Assembly: GCA_036394195.1 (NCBI GenBank)
Contig: DASWFO010000136.1
Location: forward strand, 1-31,525
DNA from: DATJPD01 sp036394195
GTDB lineage: Bacteria > Pseudomonadota > Alphaproteobacteria > CACIAM-22H2
Length of the DNA: 31,525 bases
Reading direction: 5' to 3'
Shown here: in pieces, positions 15,904-24,679 of the stretch
Numbering within the stretch: position 1 is the stretch's first letter
Layout of the letters: each line of letters opens with the position of its first letter
Translations under genes and position numbers: made by a program
The notes under the pieces: model-generated
Told to the model about the DNA's origin: nothing
Databases searched by the model: none
Seen by the model: only the letters and a program-made list of their open reading frames with translations

Positions 15904-17936
15904 CGCAAGGAATCCGTGAACAGCGTCAGCAGGAACGCCAACATCGCGCCGGCGCCGGCGGCGACCGGGACGTTATCGCGCCCGCGCCGCCACGCGTTCA
16001 ACCGCAGGCGCTCGGCCTCGCGTTCGATCGCCCACACCTCGGATTCCAGCCGCTCCCAGCCCGACTTGGCGGCATCGAAGCCGCGGTTATCCGCGTCCTT
16101 CAGTCCGTCGATGGCCAGCGCCTTGAACAGGGCGGGGATGTTGCCGTCGGGAATCGCCGCCTCGACTTTGGCGGTGAGCTCCTTCCGCGTCGGCCGATGA
16201 TGGATGCTTTCGGCGATGCGCAGCGCCAGCTTGCCGCACCAGCGCGCGATTCCGGGCAGCGGCCGTGACCCCAGGCTGACCTGCTCGTCCGCGAACAGCC
16301 GTATCGCATCCAGAAGCACGTCTTCCTCGACCGCTTCGGGGGTCATCAGGGCGAGCAGGGTATAGCCGTCGGCCTCCAGCCGCGTGGCGAGGAAGGACGC
16401 GGTGGCATTGTCGATCTTGAGCTCCGCGTTCGCCTTGGTCTGCGCCAGCTTGTCCAGCTGCGCCACCATGGCGGATCCGCGCGTGACCCACTTGCCCTCC
16501 GCCATCGGGCTGCGGCAGGGCAGGTGCGGATTGAGGTCGTACAGGCAGCGCTCGAGGCCCTCCCACGGCTGCGGCGATGTGATCCAGCGCCGCAACCGCT
16601 CGAAATTGATCGCCTGGCGGGTCGCACGGCGCCGCTCGGCCGGCCGGGCGTCGACCAGCTTCTGCAGCAGACCCTGGTCGACGAGGCTGATCGCGGACTC
16701 GAGCTGTTCGGGGGTGCGCTGGGCTTCGAACAGGAAGGGACCGAGCCCGTATGGGTCGGTCGCCAGGCCGTGGTAGCGGATCGGGCCCTGCGGGTCGAGC
16801 GCCATCACGGCCCGCGTGGCGAGGAGGACGTCGCTGTCGAACCCGCCGTCCTCGGGATCGCGCTCGCGCAAGACCTCCTCGATGAGGTTGGCTGCGGTTG
16901 CGTCAGCGGCGTCATGCCGCAGCCAGCGGCGCAGCTCCTCGCCGCGCAGCAGCTTTGCCCCTTCGGCCCAGGCGCAGCCGATCATGTAGGACAGCGAGCG
17001 GGCGCACCGCACTGCCTTGCCGGCGATCGTGAAGGGCTTGACCGCAAGCAGGATCGGCGCTGCCCGGGGCGGATCGACCTTGCCGCCCTTCAGCCAGAAA
17101 TTAAGGTCCTTCAAGGTCCACCGCTCGCCGGCGACGTCGGTCAGCAAGCCGCGCAGCGGGTCGGCGATCTCAGGCGGGACCATGGTGAGGTCTATCACGG
17201 CGGCCAGCGAGCCCAGCTCGAAGCGCCGGATCATCAGCTCGTCCTTGTCGAGGCCGGCGCCGGGCTCGCGGCCGAGCAGCAGCCCCATCACCGTCATGCC
17301 GAGCGCGAACATGTCGTGACGCGGGCTCCCGTCGCCGCGCCCGCTCGGATCCGCGGTCGCGCTCTCGAGCGGCTCGTAGATGTCGGGCTGCTCATAGCCG
17401 GGTGGGACCGTCACGCACGGGCCCAGCGCTAGGCCGGCGGCGCCGGATTCGACCATGTACAGATTGTCGGCCCGGATGGCGCGGTGAACGACCGCGCGGC
17501 CGTGAATTTCGACCAGCGTCTGGGCCACCGGCTTGAGAAAGGCCTCGATGATCTGCCACGGCGGCATCGGGCCGGTCGGGGTGAAGCGCCCGCCCGCGGC
17601 CGCGGTATAGATCGCGGCCAGCCGCTGCTTGCCGTCAGGCCAGTCGACCGGGCCGAAATCCTTGAGCGCGAGCGCGCCGGGCTTGGACATGCCGCGCAAG
17701 GCGGCCATCGCCTCGACCCGGGGAACGACGTCGGGCGAGCAGACCAGTGCCACGATCTGATCGGATGGCAGACGGCGATCGGTGACTTCGATGGCGGTGT
17801 GCGACTTGCCGGCAAAAGCGGCAACCGGCTTTTTGGTCGAGAAAACGTAGTTCCCCGCCAGCGTCGCCCCATCAGGTGACGGCGGATCATCCTTTCCCGG
17901 CGTGCCCCCAGCGGCGGGCGAGGCGTCGACAGCCAT
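15900..17936 (-). CDS. Tail-anchored pseudokinase (copy 2)
   Basis: This 678-residue protein is colinear with the protein at 13182-15251 over nearly its whole length. The same kinase-fold landmarks appear: VALVCSPDV, VEAMAALRGM, LKDFGPVDW, HRAIRADN (151-158), GYEQPDIYEPLES and DMFALGM. The same catalytic positions are lost: no glycine loop, Val for the ATP Lys, Ala153 for the HRD Asp, and LGPC for DFG. Loss at identical sites in two diverged copies implies that the ancestor was already a pseudokinase and that the fold is kept for binding. The C-terminus has one membrane segment (about 655-674). It lies 85 bp downstream of the MscS-type gene on the same strand. Confidence 0.85.
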   Translation of the reverse strand: MAVDASPAAGGTPGKDDPPSPDGATLAGNYVFSTKKPVAAFAGKSHTAIEVTDRRLPSDQIVALVCSPDVVPRVEAMAALRGMSKPGALALKDFGPVDWPDGKQRLAAIYTAAAGGRFTPTGPMPPWQIIEAFLKPVAQTLVEIHGRAVVHRAIRADNLYMVESGAAGLALGPCVTVPPGYEQPDIYEPLESATADPSGRGDGSPRHDMFALGMTVMGLLLGREPGAGLDKDELMIRRFELGSLAAVIDLTMVPPEIADPLRGLLTDVAGERWTLKDLNFWLKGGKVDPPRAAPILLAVKPFTIAGKAVRCARSLSYMIGCAWAEGAKLLRGEELRRWLRHDAADATAANLIEEVLRERDPEDGGFDSDVLLATRAVMALDPQGPIRYHGLATDPYGLGPFLFEAQRTPEQLESAISLVDQGLLQKLVDARPAERRRATRQAINFERLRRWITSPQPWEGLERCLYDLNPHLPCRSPMAEGKWVTRGSAMVAQLDKLAQTKANAELKIDNATASFLATRLEADGYTLLALMTPEAVEEDVLLDAIRLFADEQVSLGSRPLPGIARWCGKLALRIAESIHHRPTRKELTAKVEAAIPDGNIPALFKALAIDGLKDADNRGFDAAKSGWERLESEVWAIEREAERLRLNAWRRGRDNVPVAAGAGAMLAFLLTLFTDSLR

Positions 17937-18021
17937 AGAGCAACCAGTAGTGGCAGCAGCGACTCGTCACGGTCAACATGATTCTAGCAAAGTTCGCTGG
18001 CGCGCGGGTCCGCCCGCTGGC

Positions 18022-18822
18022 TCAACCGGTTAGCGTCTTCAGCGAATCCTGCAGCCGCTGCTTCACGGCTTTGATCAGGGTCACCTTCAGATCACCGTGA
18101 TCGGTCGCTGCGCACCAGACGCTCGCCGCCAATGTCACGGTCGTCTCGCCGAGCTCGGTCACCGTGACCGAGGGCGCCGGGTCGCGCCGGGCGCGCGGGT
18201 CCTTGGTTAACGTGTCGCGCACGGCGTTCATCGCTTCGTCGAGGTCGAGCGAGCGGTCGATGACGAGCTTCAGGTCGACCCGCCGCGACGTATGCACGCT
18301 GAAGTTCGTCACCGGCGCGCCCCAGATCTTTCCGTTCGGGACCAGGAGCTGGAGATTATCGCCGGTGCGGAGCTCGGTCATGAACAGGTCGATGGCTTCG
18401 ACCGTGCCACTGGCGCCCCCGGCCTCGATCTGCTGGCCGATCTTGAACGGCCGGAAGATCAGGATCATCACCCCCGCCGCGAGATTGGCCAGCGTTCCCT
18501 GGAGCGCCAGGCCGATCGCCAGGCCGGCGGCGCCAAAGACCGCGATCAGGCTGGCCGTCTGGATGCCGAACTGTGACATCACGGCGAGCACGGTGAAGGT
18601 CAGGATCAGGTAGCGCACCAGGCTGGCGAAGAACCGCCGCAAGGTGATGTCGACCGTCTGGACCCGGCCGAGCGTCAGGTCGACGGCGCGCGCCGCCCAC
18701 CCGGCCATTAGCCAGCCGAGGCACAGGATGATGATGCCGCCGACGGCGCTGAGGCCGTAGGTGGTGAGAAACAGAACGACCTGTTCCCAGGCCGTCTCCA
18801 GAGAAGGAGGAACGGTTGGCAT
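18022..18822 (-). CDS. Small-conductance mechanosensitive channel, MscS family
   Basis: This protein has 266 residues, close to E. coli MscS. Three N-terminal membrane segments are followed by the pore helix region LIAVFGAAGLAIGLALQGTLANLAAGVMILIFRPFKIG (residues about 88-125, Gly/Ala-rich as in TM3). A beta domain (GTVEAIDLF..., VPNGKIWGAPVTN) and an alpha/beta C-domain complete it. It opens under membrane tension to relieve osmotic down-shock. An AAGGAG ribosome-binding site lies just before the ATG. It is upstream of, and on the same strand as, the pseudokinase modules, so co-transcription is possible but unproven. Confidence 0.93.
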   Translation of the reverse strand: MPTVPPSLETAWEQVVLFLTTYGLSAVGGIIILCLGWLMAGWAARAVDLTLGRVQTVDITLRRFFASLVRYLILTFTVLAVMSQFGIQTASLIAVFGAAGLAIGLALQGTLANLAAGVMILIFRPFKIGQQIEAGGASGTVEAIDLFMTELRTGDNLQLLVPNGKIWGAPVTNFSVHTSRRVDLKLVIDRSLDLDEAMNAVRDTLTKDPRARRDPAPSVTVTELGETTVTLAASVWCAATDHGDLKVTLIKAVKQRLQDSLKTLTG

Positions 18823-18848
18823 GGATCTCCTTGACTGCCCCGTTAGGA

Positions 18849-18877
18849 AATAAAGGAAAGGTACCGGGCTAAGTCAA
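18849..18877 (-). promoter_or_regulatory. Candidate sigma70-type promoter for the MscS gene
   Basis: The minus strand reads TTGACT (18877-18872), a 17-base spacer, then TTTATT (18854-18849), about 27 bases before the start codon. The -35 box has 5 of 6 consensus bases and the -10 box 4 of 6. A mirrored CTTGACT at 18830-18836 makes a wide inverted repeat across the divergent spacer. Confidence 0.45.
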
Positions 18878-18910
18878 GAGATGCTCTATATAAAAGCGCG
18901 TGAGGGGACC

Positions 18911-19456
18911 ATGACATCGAGCTGGACGCGCTGGGGACGAGTGTTGGCCGCCGGCATCGCCGGGTTTCTCGCCAGCTGCGGCGACGGCCCGGCGAGCAAT
19001 GTCAGCTACAAGCTCGGGCCGCAGGTCTGGGACTTCTTCCTGTTCGCGGCGAAGGACGGTCCCGTCCTAGTGATTGTCGACGGCAACCCGCTCCAGATCG
19101 ACGAGGACGTCCTGGCCGAAAGCATCGCCGCCTCCATGCAGACGGCGTTCACCGAGCCCTTCATCAAATTCACCACCGATCGCGCGGCGGCCGCCCATCC
19201 CGAGTACCGCATGGTGTGGACGCTCGGCCCGGCGCCCGGCTACGACATGAACGCCGTCTGCGGCGAGCGGCGGCCGTCTACAGCCCCGTTGAGCGGCCGG
19301 CGGCTCGAGATGCGGGTCGGCTTTTGCCAGGCCGGCCGGCTGGTGTCGGCGGTGCATGGCTGGATGCCGGCCCGGGACAGCGGGCCGGACAGCGCCGACT
19401 GGCGCAACCTGATCGCCCAGATGGCGCGCCAGCTGGTGAGCACCGAGGGGCTCTAA
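18911..19456 (+). CDS. Small lipoprotein of unknown function
   Basis: This protein has about 181 residues from the ATG at 18911, which follows GAGGGG; an upstream ATG at 18881 has no such site. The N-terminus has a short basic region, a hydrophobic core and the lipobox LASC, so it is probably acylated and anchored in an outer or inner membrane. No catalytic motif is seen. The mature part has a regular alpha/beta pattern (VLVIVDGNPLQID, two internal cysteines). It is divergent from the MscS gene across an 88-bp spacer. It is not related to the DUF4136-like lipoprotein at 30698-31270 by eye. Confidence 0.8.
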   Translation: MTSSWTRWGRVLAAGIAGFLASCGDGPASNVSYKLGPQVWDFFLFAAKDGPVLVIVDGNPLQIDEDVLAESIAASMQTAFTEPFIKFTTDRAAAAHPEYRMVWTLGPAPGYDMNAVCGERRPSTAPLSGRRLEMRVGFCQAGRLVSAVHGWMPARDSGPDSADWRNLIAQMARQLVSTEGL

Positions 19457-19520
19457 CCGCGACGACCAGGCGTTGACCCGCTCCGACCGCGGTGAGAGAG
19501 TTTTGATCGAGGAGGATGGC

Positions 19521-20585
19521 ATGCGCCAAGAGGCTCTCAATCCAGCGAAGCTGCCGGCGCTATTCCGGCAGGAATTCGAGCTGTGCAACCTCAAGCGCGG
19601 CGAGACGGTTGCCCTGCTGAGCGATCTCGGGTCAAGGCGTGATTATGTCGCGGCGGCGTTCGCCGCCGCCGAAGATCTCGGCGCCGACATCTATGAGATG
19701 TGCGTCAACTCGACGCCGTCCTGGACCAAGGTCGGCGTCGCCACCATCGGCAAGTGCAAGGGGACGTTGGACGCGGTCAAGCAGGCCGATCTCCTCGTCT
19801 GCCTGCACATCCCGCTGTTCACCAAATGGCTGAAGGAGGCGCGCGACGCCGGCACGCGCGTCTTGATGATCATCGACGGCCCGGACGAGCTCGCCGAACT
19901 GATGGCGCCGCCCGGCCTCAAGGACGCGGTGATCCACGCTGGCCGGCGCCTCGAAAACGCCAAGCGCATGCGAGTCACCAACGACGCCGGTACCGACCTG
20001 GCGGTGCAGCTTGGCGAATATCCGACCATGATCCAGTACGGTTTCGCCGAAAGCCGCGGCCGCTTCGATCATTGGGGTGCGGGCCACGTGCACACCTTTC
20101 CGAACGAGGGCTCGGCGAACGGTACGGTCGTGTTCCGGCGCGGCGACATCGTCATCCTGCCGTATTGCCGCTACGTCCAGGACGAGGTCCGCCTCGACAT
20201 CAAGGACGGCTTCATCCGCAAGATCGAGGGCGGGCTCGATGCCAAGCTGATGAGCGACTGGCTCGAGGGCAACCGCGCCCATGCCGGCGACATGGACGGC
20301 CATGCGGTGTCGCATCTCGGGTGGGGTCTCAATCCGCAAGGCCGGTGGGACGCGATCGCGCTCTACGGGGACGACCCGGACCGCCATCATGCCGGTGCGC
20401 GCTGCTTTGCCGGCAATTTCCTGTTCTCGACCGGCCCCAACTCGCAAGGCGGCGGCAAGCGCACGACGCAGGGACATTACGACGTGCCGATGCGCGATTG
20501 CTCCGTCTATCTCGACAACGATGCGATCATCGAGCGCGGCCGCTTCGTCGATCCGAAAATGGTCGTCGAGCGCGTGGCGCGCTGA
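19521..20585 (+). CDS. NicX-like Fe(II) ring-cleavage dioxygenase (2,5-dihydroxypyridine 5,6-dioxygenase family)
   Basis: This protein has 354 residues from the ATG at 19521, which follows GAGGAGG; a longer frame to 19473 is unlikely. It resembles Pseudomonas putida NicX from memory through GEYPTMIQYGFAESRGRFDHW, HTFPNEGSANGTVVF, SHLGWGLNPQGRWDA and FLFSTGPN. The iron ligands of NicX (His265, His318, Asp320) correspond to His265, His319 and Asp321 here, so the metal site looks intact. NicX opens the pyridine ring to N-formylmaleamate. Relatives are often labelled M29-like leucyl aminopeptidases. It is 3 bp upstream of a ribose-type ABC transporter, which may import its substrate. No other nicotinate-pathway gene is present, so the real substrate is open. 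Confidence 0.75.
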   Translation: MRQEALNPAKLPALFRQEFELCNLKRGETVALLSDLGSRRDYVAAAFAAAEDLGADIYEMCVNSTPSWTKVGVATIGKCKGTLDAVKQADLLVCLHIPLFTKWLKEARDAGTRVLMIIDGPDELAELMAPPGLKDAVIHAGRRLENAKRMRVTNDAGTDLAVQLGEYPTMIQYGFAESRGRFDHWGAGHVHTFPNEGSANGTVVFRRGDIVILPYCRYVQDEVRLDIKDGFIRKIEGGLDAKLMSDWLEGNRAHAGDMDGHAVSHLGWGLNPQGRWDAIALYGDDPDRHHAGARCFAGNFLFSTGPNSQGGGKRTTQGHYDVPMRDCSVYLDNDAIIERGRFVDPKMVVERVAR

Positions 20586-20588
20586 GCG

Positions 20589-22070
<1,482 letters not shown>

Positions 22071-22073
22071 GGC

Positions 22074-23057
22074 GTGTCCGACGGGACATTGACGACCAGC
22101 GCGCGGCCGGAGGCTGTGCGTCGGCGGCGTCGTTTCGATATCGCCGGGCAGATCCCGTTGCTCACCCTGGTGGTGCTGGTGGCGCTGGCGGCCCTCGTCG
22201 CGCCGCGGTTCCTCAGCGTGCTCAACCTCACCAACGTGCTGGTGCAGGGGGCCGTCATCGCCGTGGTCGCCATGGGCATGACCTTCGTCATCGTCGGCGG
22301 CGGGTTCGATCTGTCCGTCCGCTCGACGGTGGCGCTCGCCGGCTGCATCGGGGCGGCGGCGATGTTGAAGGCCGGGATCGCGGCGGGGGTGGCGGCCGGA
22401 ATTGCCGGCGGCGCGCTGGTCGGCTTGGTCAACGGCCTGGTCGTCGCCTATGCGCGGGTCAATCCGTTCATCACGACCTTGGGCATGATGGTGCTGGTCC
22501 GCGGCGTGGTCTATCTCGTGACCGGCGGCGCGCCGATCGAGGGCGATTTCGGCCTGCCGGACGCGTTCATTGCGTTCGGCGCCGCGCGGCTCTTCGGCAT
22601 CCACCTGCTGGTCTGGGTTCCGGCGGTCCTGCTGGCGGCGCTGTCCTGGATCCTCCATGCGACCCCCTACGGCACGCATATCTTCGCGGTCGGCGGGGGA
22701 CGCGACGCGGCGTTCCTCTCGGGGATCAAAGTCGAGCGCGTGATCGCGTCGACCTATGTCTGGTGCGGGGCCCTCGCCGGTCTCGCCGGGATGATGCTCG
22801 CGGCGCGGCTGCAATCCGGGCAGCCGACGGCCGGCGAGTTCTACGAGCTCACCGCCATCGCGGCCGTGGTCCTCGGCGGGGCGGCGCTGCAAGGCGGCGA
22901 GGGCAGGCTCTATAAAAGCGTCATCGGCGTCTTTATCATGGTGGTGCTCGGCAACGGGCTGAACCTGATGAACGTCGATTCCTACTGGCAGCGCGTGGCC
23001 ATCGGCGCCGTCATCATCGCCGCCGCCGCGGCCGACCGGTTTCGCAAGCGGTTCTAA
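22074..23057 (+). CDS. Ribose-type ABC transporter permease (RbsC-like)
   Basis: This 327-residue inner-membrane protein starts at a GTG 3 bp after the ATPase stop. It is highly hydrophobic with about eight to ten segments. The characteristic loops are GGGFDLSVRSTVALAG (near 75-90), NGLVVAYARVNPFITTLGMM (near 120-140) and AVGGGRDAAFLSGI, the RbsC/CUT2 permease signatures. It forms the channel as a homodimer with the double ATPase. Gene order nicX-like, ATPase, permease, binding protein, AMMECR1 is all plus strand with short gaps, indicating one operon. Confidence 0.92.
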   Translation: MSDGTLTTSARPEAVRRRRRFDIAGQIPLLTLVVLVALAALVAPRFLSVLNLTNVLVQGAVIAVVAMGMTFVIVGGGFDLSVRSTVALAGCIGAAAMLKAGIAAGVAAGIAGGALVGLVNGLVVAYARVNPFITTLGMMVLVRGVVYLVTGGAPIEGDFGLPDAFIAFGAARLFGIHLLVWVPAVLLAALSWILHATPYGTHIFAVGGGRDAAFLSGIKVERVIASTYVWCGALAGLAGMMLAARLQSGQPTAGEFYELTAIAAVVLGGAALQGGEGRLYKSVIGVFIMVVLGNGLNLMNVDSYWQRVAIGAVIIAAAAADRFRKRF

Positions 23058-23077
23058 AGCATCGAGGGAGGGGAGAC

Positions 23078-24010
23078 ATGAAACGGATGTTGGCCGCCGC
23101 GGCACTGGCGGCGATCGCGTTGTTCGGCACCGCGGCGCCGGGGGCCGCCGAGGACGTCACGATCGGCGTGTCGCTGGCCCAGGACGACAACCCGCTCTAC
23201 ATCGCCATGCTCAAGGGCATCCGTGCCCGCGCCGACGAGCTTGGCTGGAAGGTGCTGACCGTCAGCGCCAATGAAGACAAGCAGAAGCAGATCAACGGCG
23301 TGCAGGACCTGGTGGCGCGCGGCGTCAAGGGCATCCTGATCTCGCCGATCGACGCGACGGGCGTCAACGCCGCCTATGACGCGGCGGCCGCCGCGCATGT
23401 CCCCATCATCTCGGTCGCCCGCGGCTCGGCGTCGCCGAACCAGACCCTGCACGTGGCGATGGATGAAAAGGGTGTCGGCCGCGACATCGGCGAGTGGACG
23501 GCGAAGACCCTCGGCGGCAAGGGCAAGGTCGCGTTCCTCGGCGGACCGGCCGGCGCTCCGACGTTCCGCAATCTGTGGGAGGGATATTCTGAGGCGCTCG
23601 CGAAGCAGCCGGGCATCCAGGTCGTGTTCCGCAACGACGGGCCGCTCACCCGCGAGCGCGGGGTGAAGCAGGCCGAAGACGTGATGGTCGCCAACCCCGA
23701 TATCGCGGCCATCTATTGCGCCAACGACGACGTGGCGCTCGGCGCCCAGCAGGCGGTCACCGCCGCGGGCAAGAAGGGCGCCATCCTCGTCACCGGCATG
23801 AACGGCGTGCCGCCGGCCTTGCGCGCGGTCAAGGATGGCGGCCTGTCGATGACGGTCGAGCTCAATCCGGTGCTGTGGGGCCGGCTCGGCGTCGATGTGA
23901 TGGCGGGCTATCTGAAGGGCGAGAAATACCAGCAGCAGGTGTTCATCAAGCACGTCATCATAGACCAGGGGAATATCGACGAGGTGCTGAAGCGCCTGCA
24001 GGCGGGCTGA
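23078..24010 (+). CDS. Ribose-type ABC transporter periplasmic binding protein (RbsB-like)
   Basis: This protein has 310 residues with a signal peptide ending GAAAE (cleavage near residue 24) and a GAGGGAGGGGA ribosome-binding site. It is a Peripla_BP_4 type I periplasmic fold: TIGVSLAQDDNPLYIAMLKG, the hinge motif ISPIDATGVNAAYDAA, and PDIAAIYCANDDVALGAQQA. It captures the substrate for the ATPase and permease just upstream. The binding residues are not diagnostic by eye. The linked NicX-like gene raises the possibility of an aromatic or heterocyclic ligand instead of a sugar. Confidence 0.92.
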   Translation: MKRMLAAAALAAIALFGTAAPGAAEDVTIGVSLAQDDNPLYIAMLKGIRARADELGWKVLTVSANEDKQKQINGVQDLVARGVKGILISPIDATGVNAAYDAAAAAHVPIISVARGSASPNQTLHVAMDEKGVGRDIGEWTAKTLGGKGKVAFLGGPAGAPTFRNLWEGYSEALAKQPGIQVVFRNDGPLTRERGVKQAEDVMVANPDIAAIYCANDDVALGAQQAVTAAGKKGAILVTGMNGVPPALRAVKDGGLSMTVELNPVLWGRLGVDVMAGYLKGEKYQQQVFIKHVIIDQGNIDEVLKRLQAG

Positions 24011-24031
24011 AGCTTCCTGGCCGCGCCGGCC

Positions 24032-24664
24032 ATGACCGACGATCCCGCCCTCCTGCACCTGAGGGCGCTGCTGGACCGCCACGGCGATGCGCTGCTGGCG
24101 CTGGCGGCGGCCAGCATCCGCTTTCCGCTGAGCGGGCGGACGCTGTCGGTGCGGCCGGGAGACGTGGCACCGGAGCTGATGCAGCCGGGCGCCGCCTTCG
24201 TCACCTTGCGCCGGGAGGAGGAGCTGCGCGGCTGCATCGGATCGCACAACCCGTGGCGGCCGCTGGTCACCGATGTCATCGAAAATGCCGCGGCCGCCGC
24301 GTTCGCCGAGCCGCGCTTTCAGCGCCTGGTCGTGAGCGAGCTCGACGGCCTCAGCCTGTCGCTGTCGCTGCTGACGCCGCCGACGCCGGTGCCGGCGGCG
24401 TCGGAGGCCGAGCTGCTGGCCAAGCTCCGGCCCGGCCGCGACGGCGTGATGCTCAAAGACGCCGGGCGCCGCGGCCTGTTCCTGCCCGAGATGTGGCACG
24501 AGCTGCCCGCCCCGGCGGAGTTCATGGCGTGGCTGAAGCGCAAGGCCGGCTTTCCCGAGACGCACTGGTCGTCGTCGCTGCAGGTGTGGCGTTTCGAGAC
24601 GCTATCGGTCAAGGCGCCCGACATCGGCCGGCTGCCCGATTCGGCCCCATTCCAGCCGAGCTGA
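24032..24664 (+). CDS. AMMECR1-domain protein (AmmeMemoRadiSam system protein A type)
   Basis: This 210-residue protein carries the AMMECR1 hallmark LRGCIGS at about residues 68-74, followed by NPWRPLVTDVIENAAAAAFAEPRF. The C-terminal half has the usual LPEMWHELP and FETL... pattern. AMMECR1 proteins are usually found with a Memo-like dioxygenase and a radical SAM protein; their reaction is not established. Here it is a single gene, 21 bp after the binding-protein stop, with no Memo or radical SAM partner in the window. It may be part of the transporter operon. No strong ribosome-binding site is seen, so translation may depend on the upstream gene. It converges with the Mg2+ ATPase gene 15 bp away. 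Confidence 0.88.
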   Translation: MTDDPALLHLRALLDRHGDALLALAAASIRFPLSGRTLSVRPGDVAPELMQPGAAFVTLRREEELRGCIGSHNPWRPLVTDVIENAAAAAFAEPRFQRLVVSELDGLSLSLSLLTPPTPVPAASEAELLAKLRPGRDGVMLKDAGRRGLFLPEMWHELPAPAEFMAWLKRKAGFPETHWSSSLQVWRFETLSVKAPDIGRLPDSAPFQPS

Positions 24665-24679
24665 CCGCCTGCGCCGCCG

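Noticed and set aside
13182..17936. Active Ser/Thr kinases of a phage-defence or toxin type
   Set aside because: Key catalytic residues are missing in both copies, and no nuclease, toxin or other defence gene is nearby.
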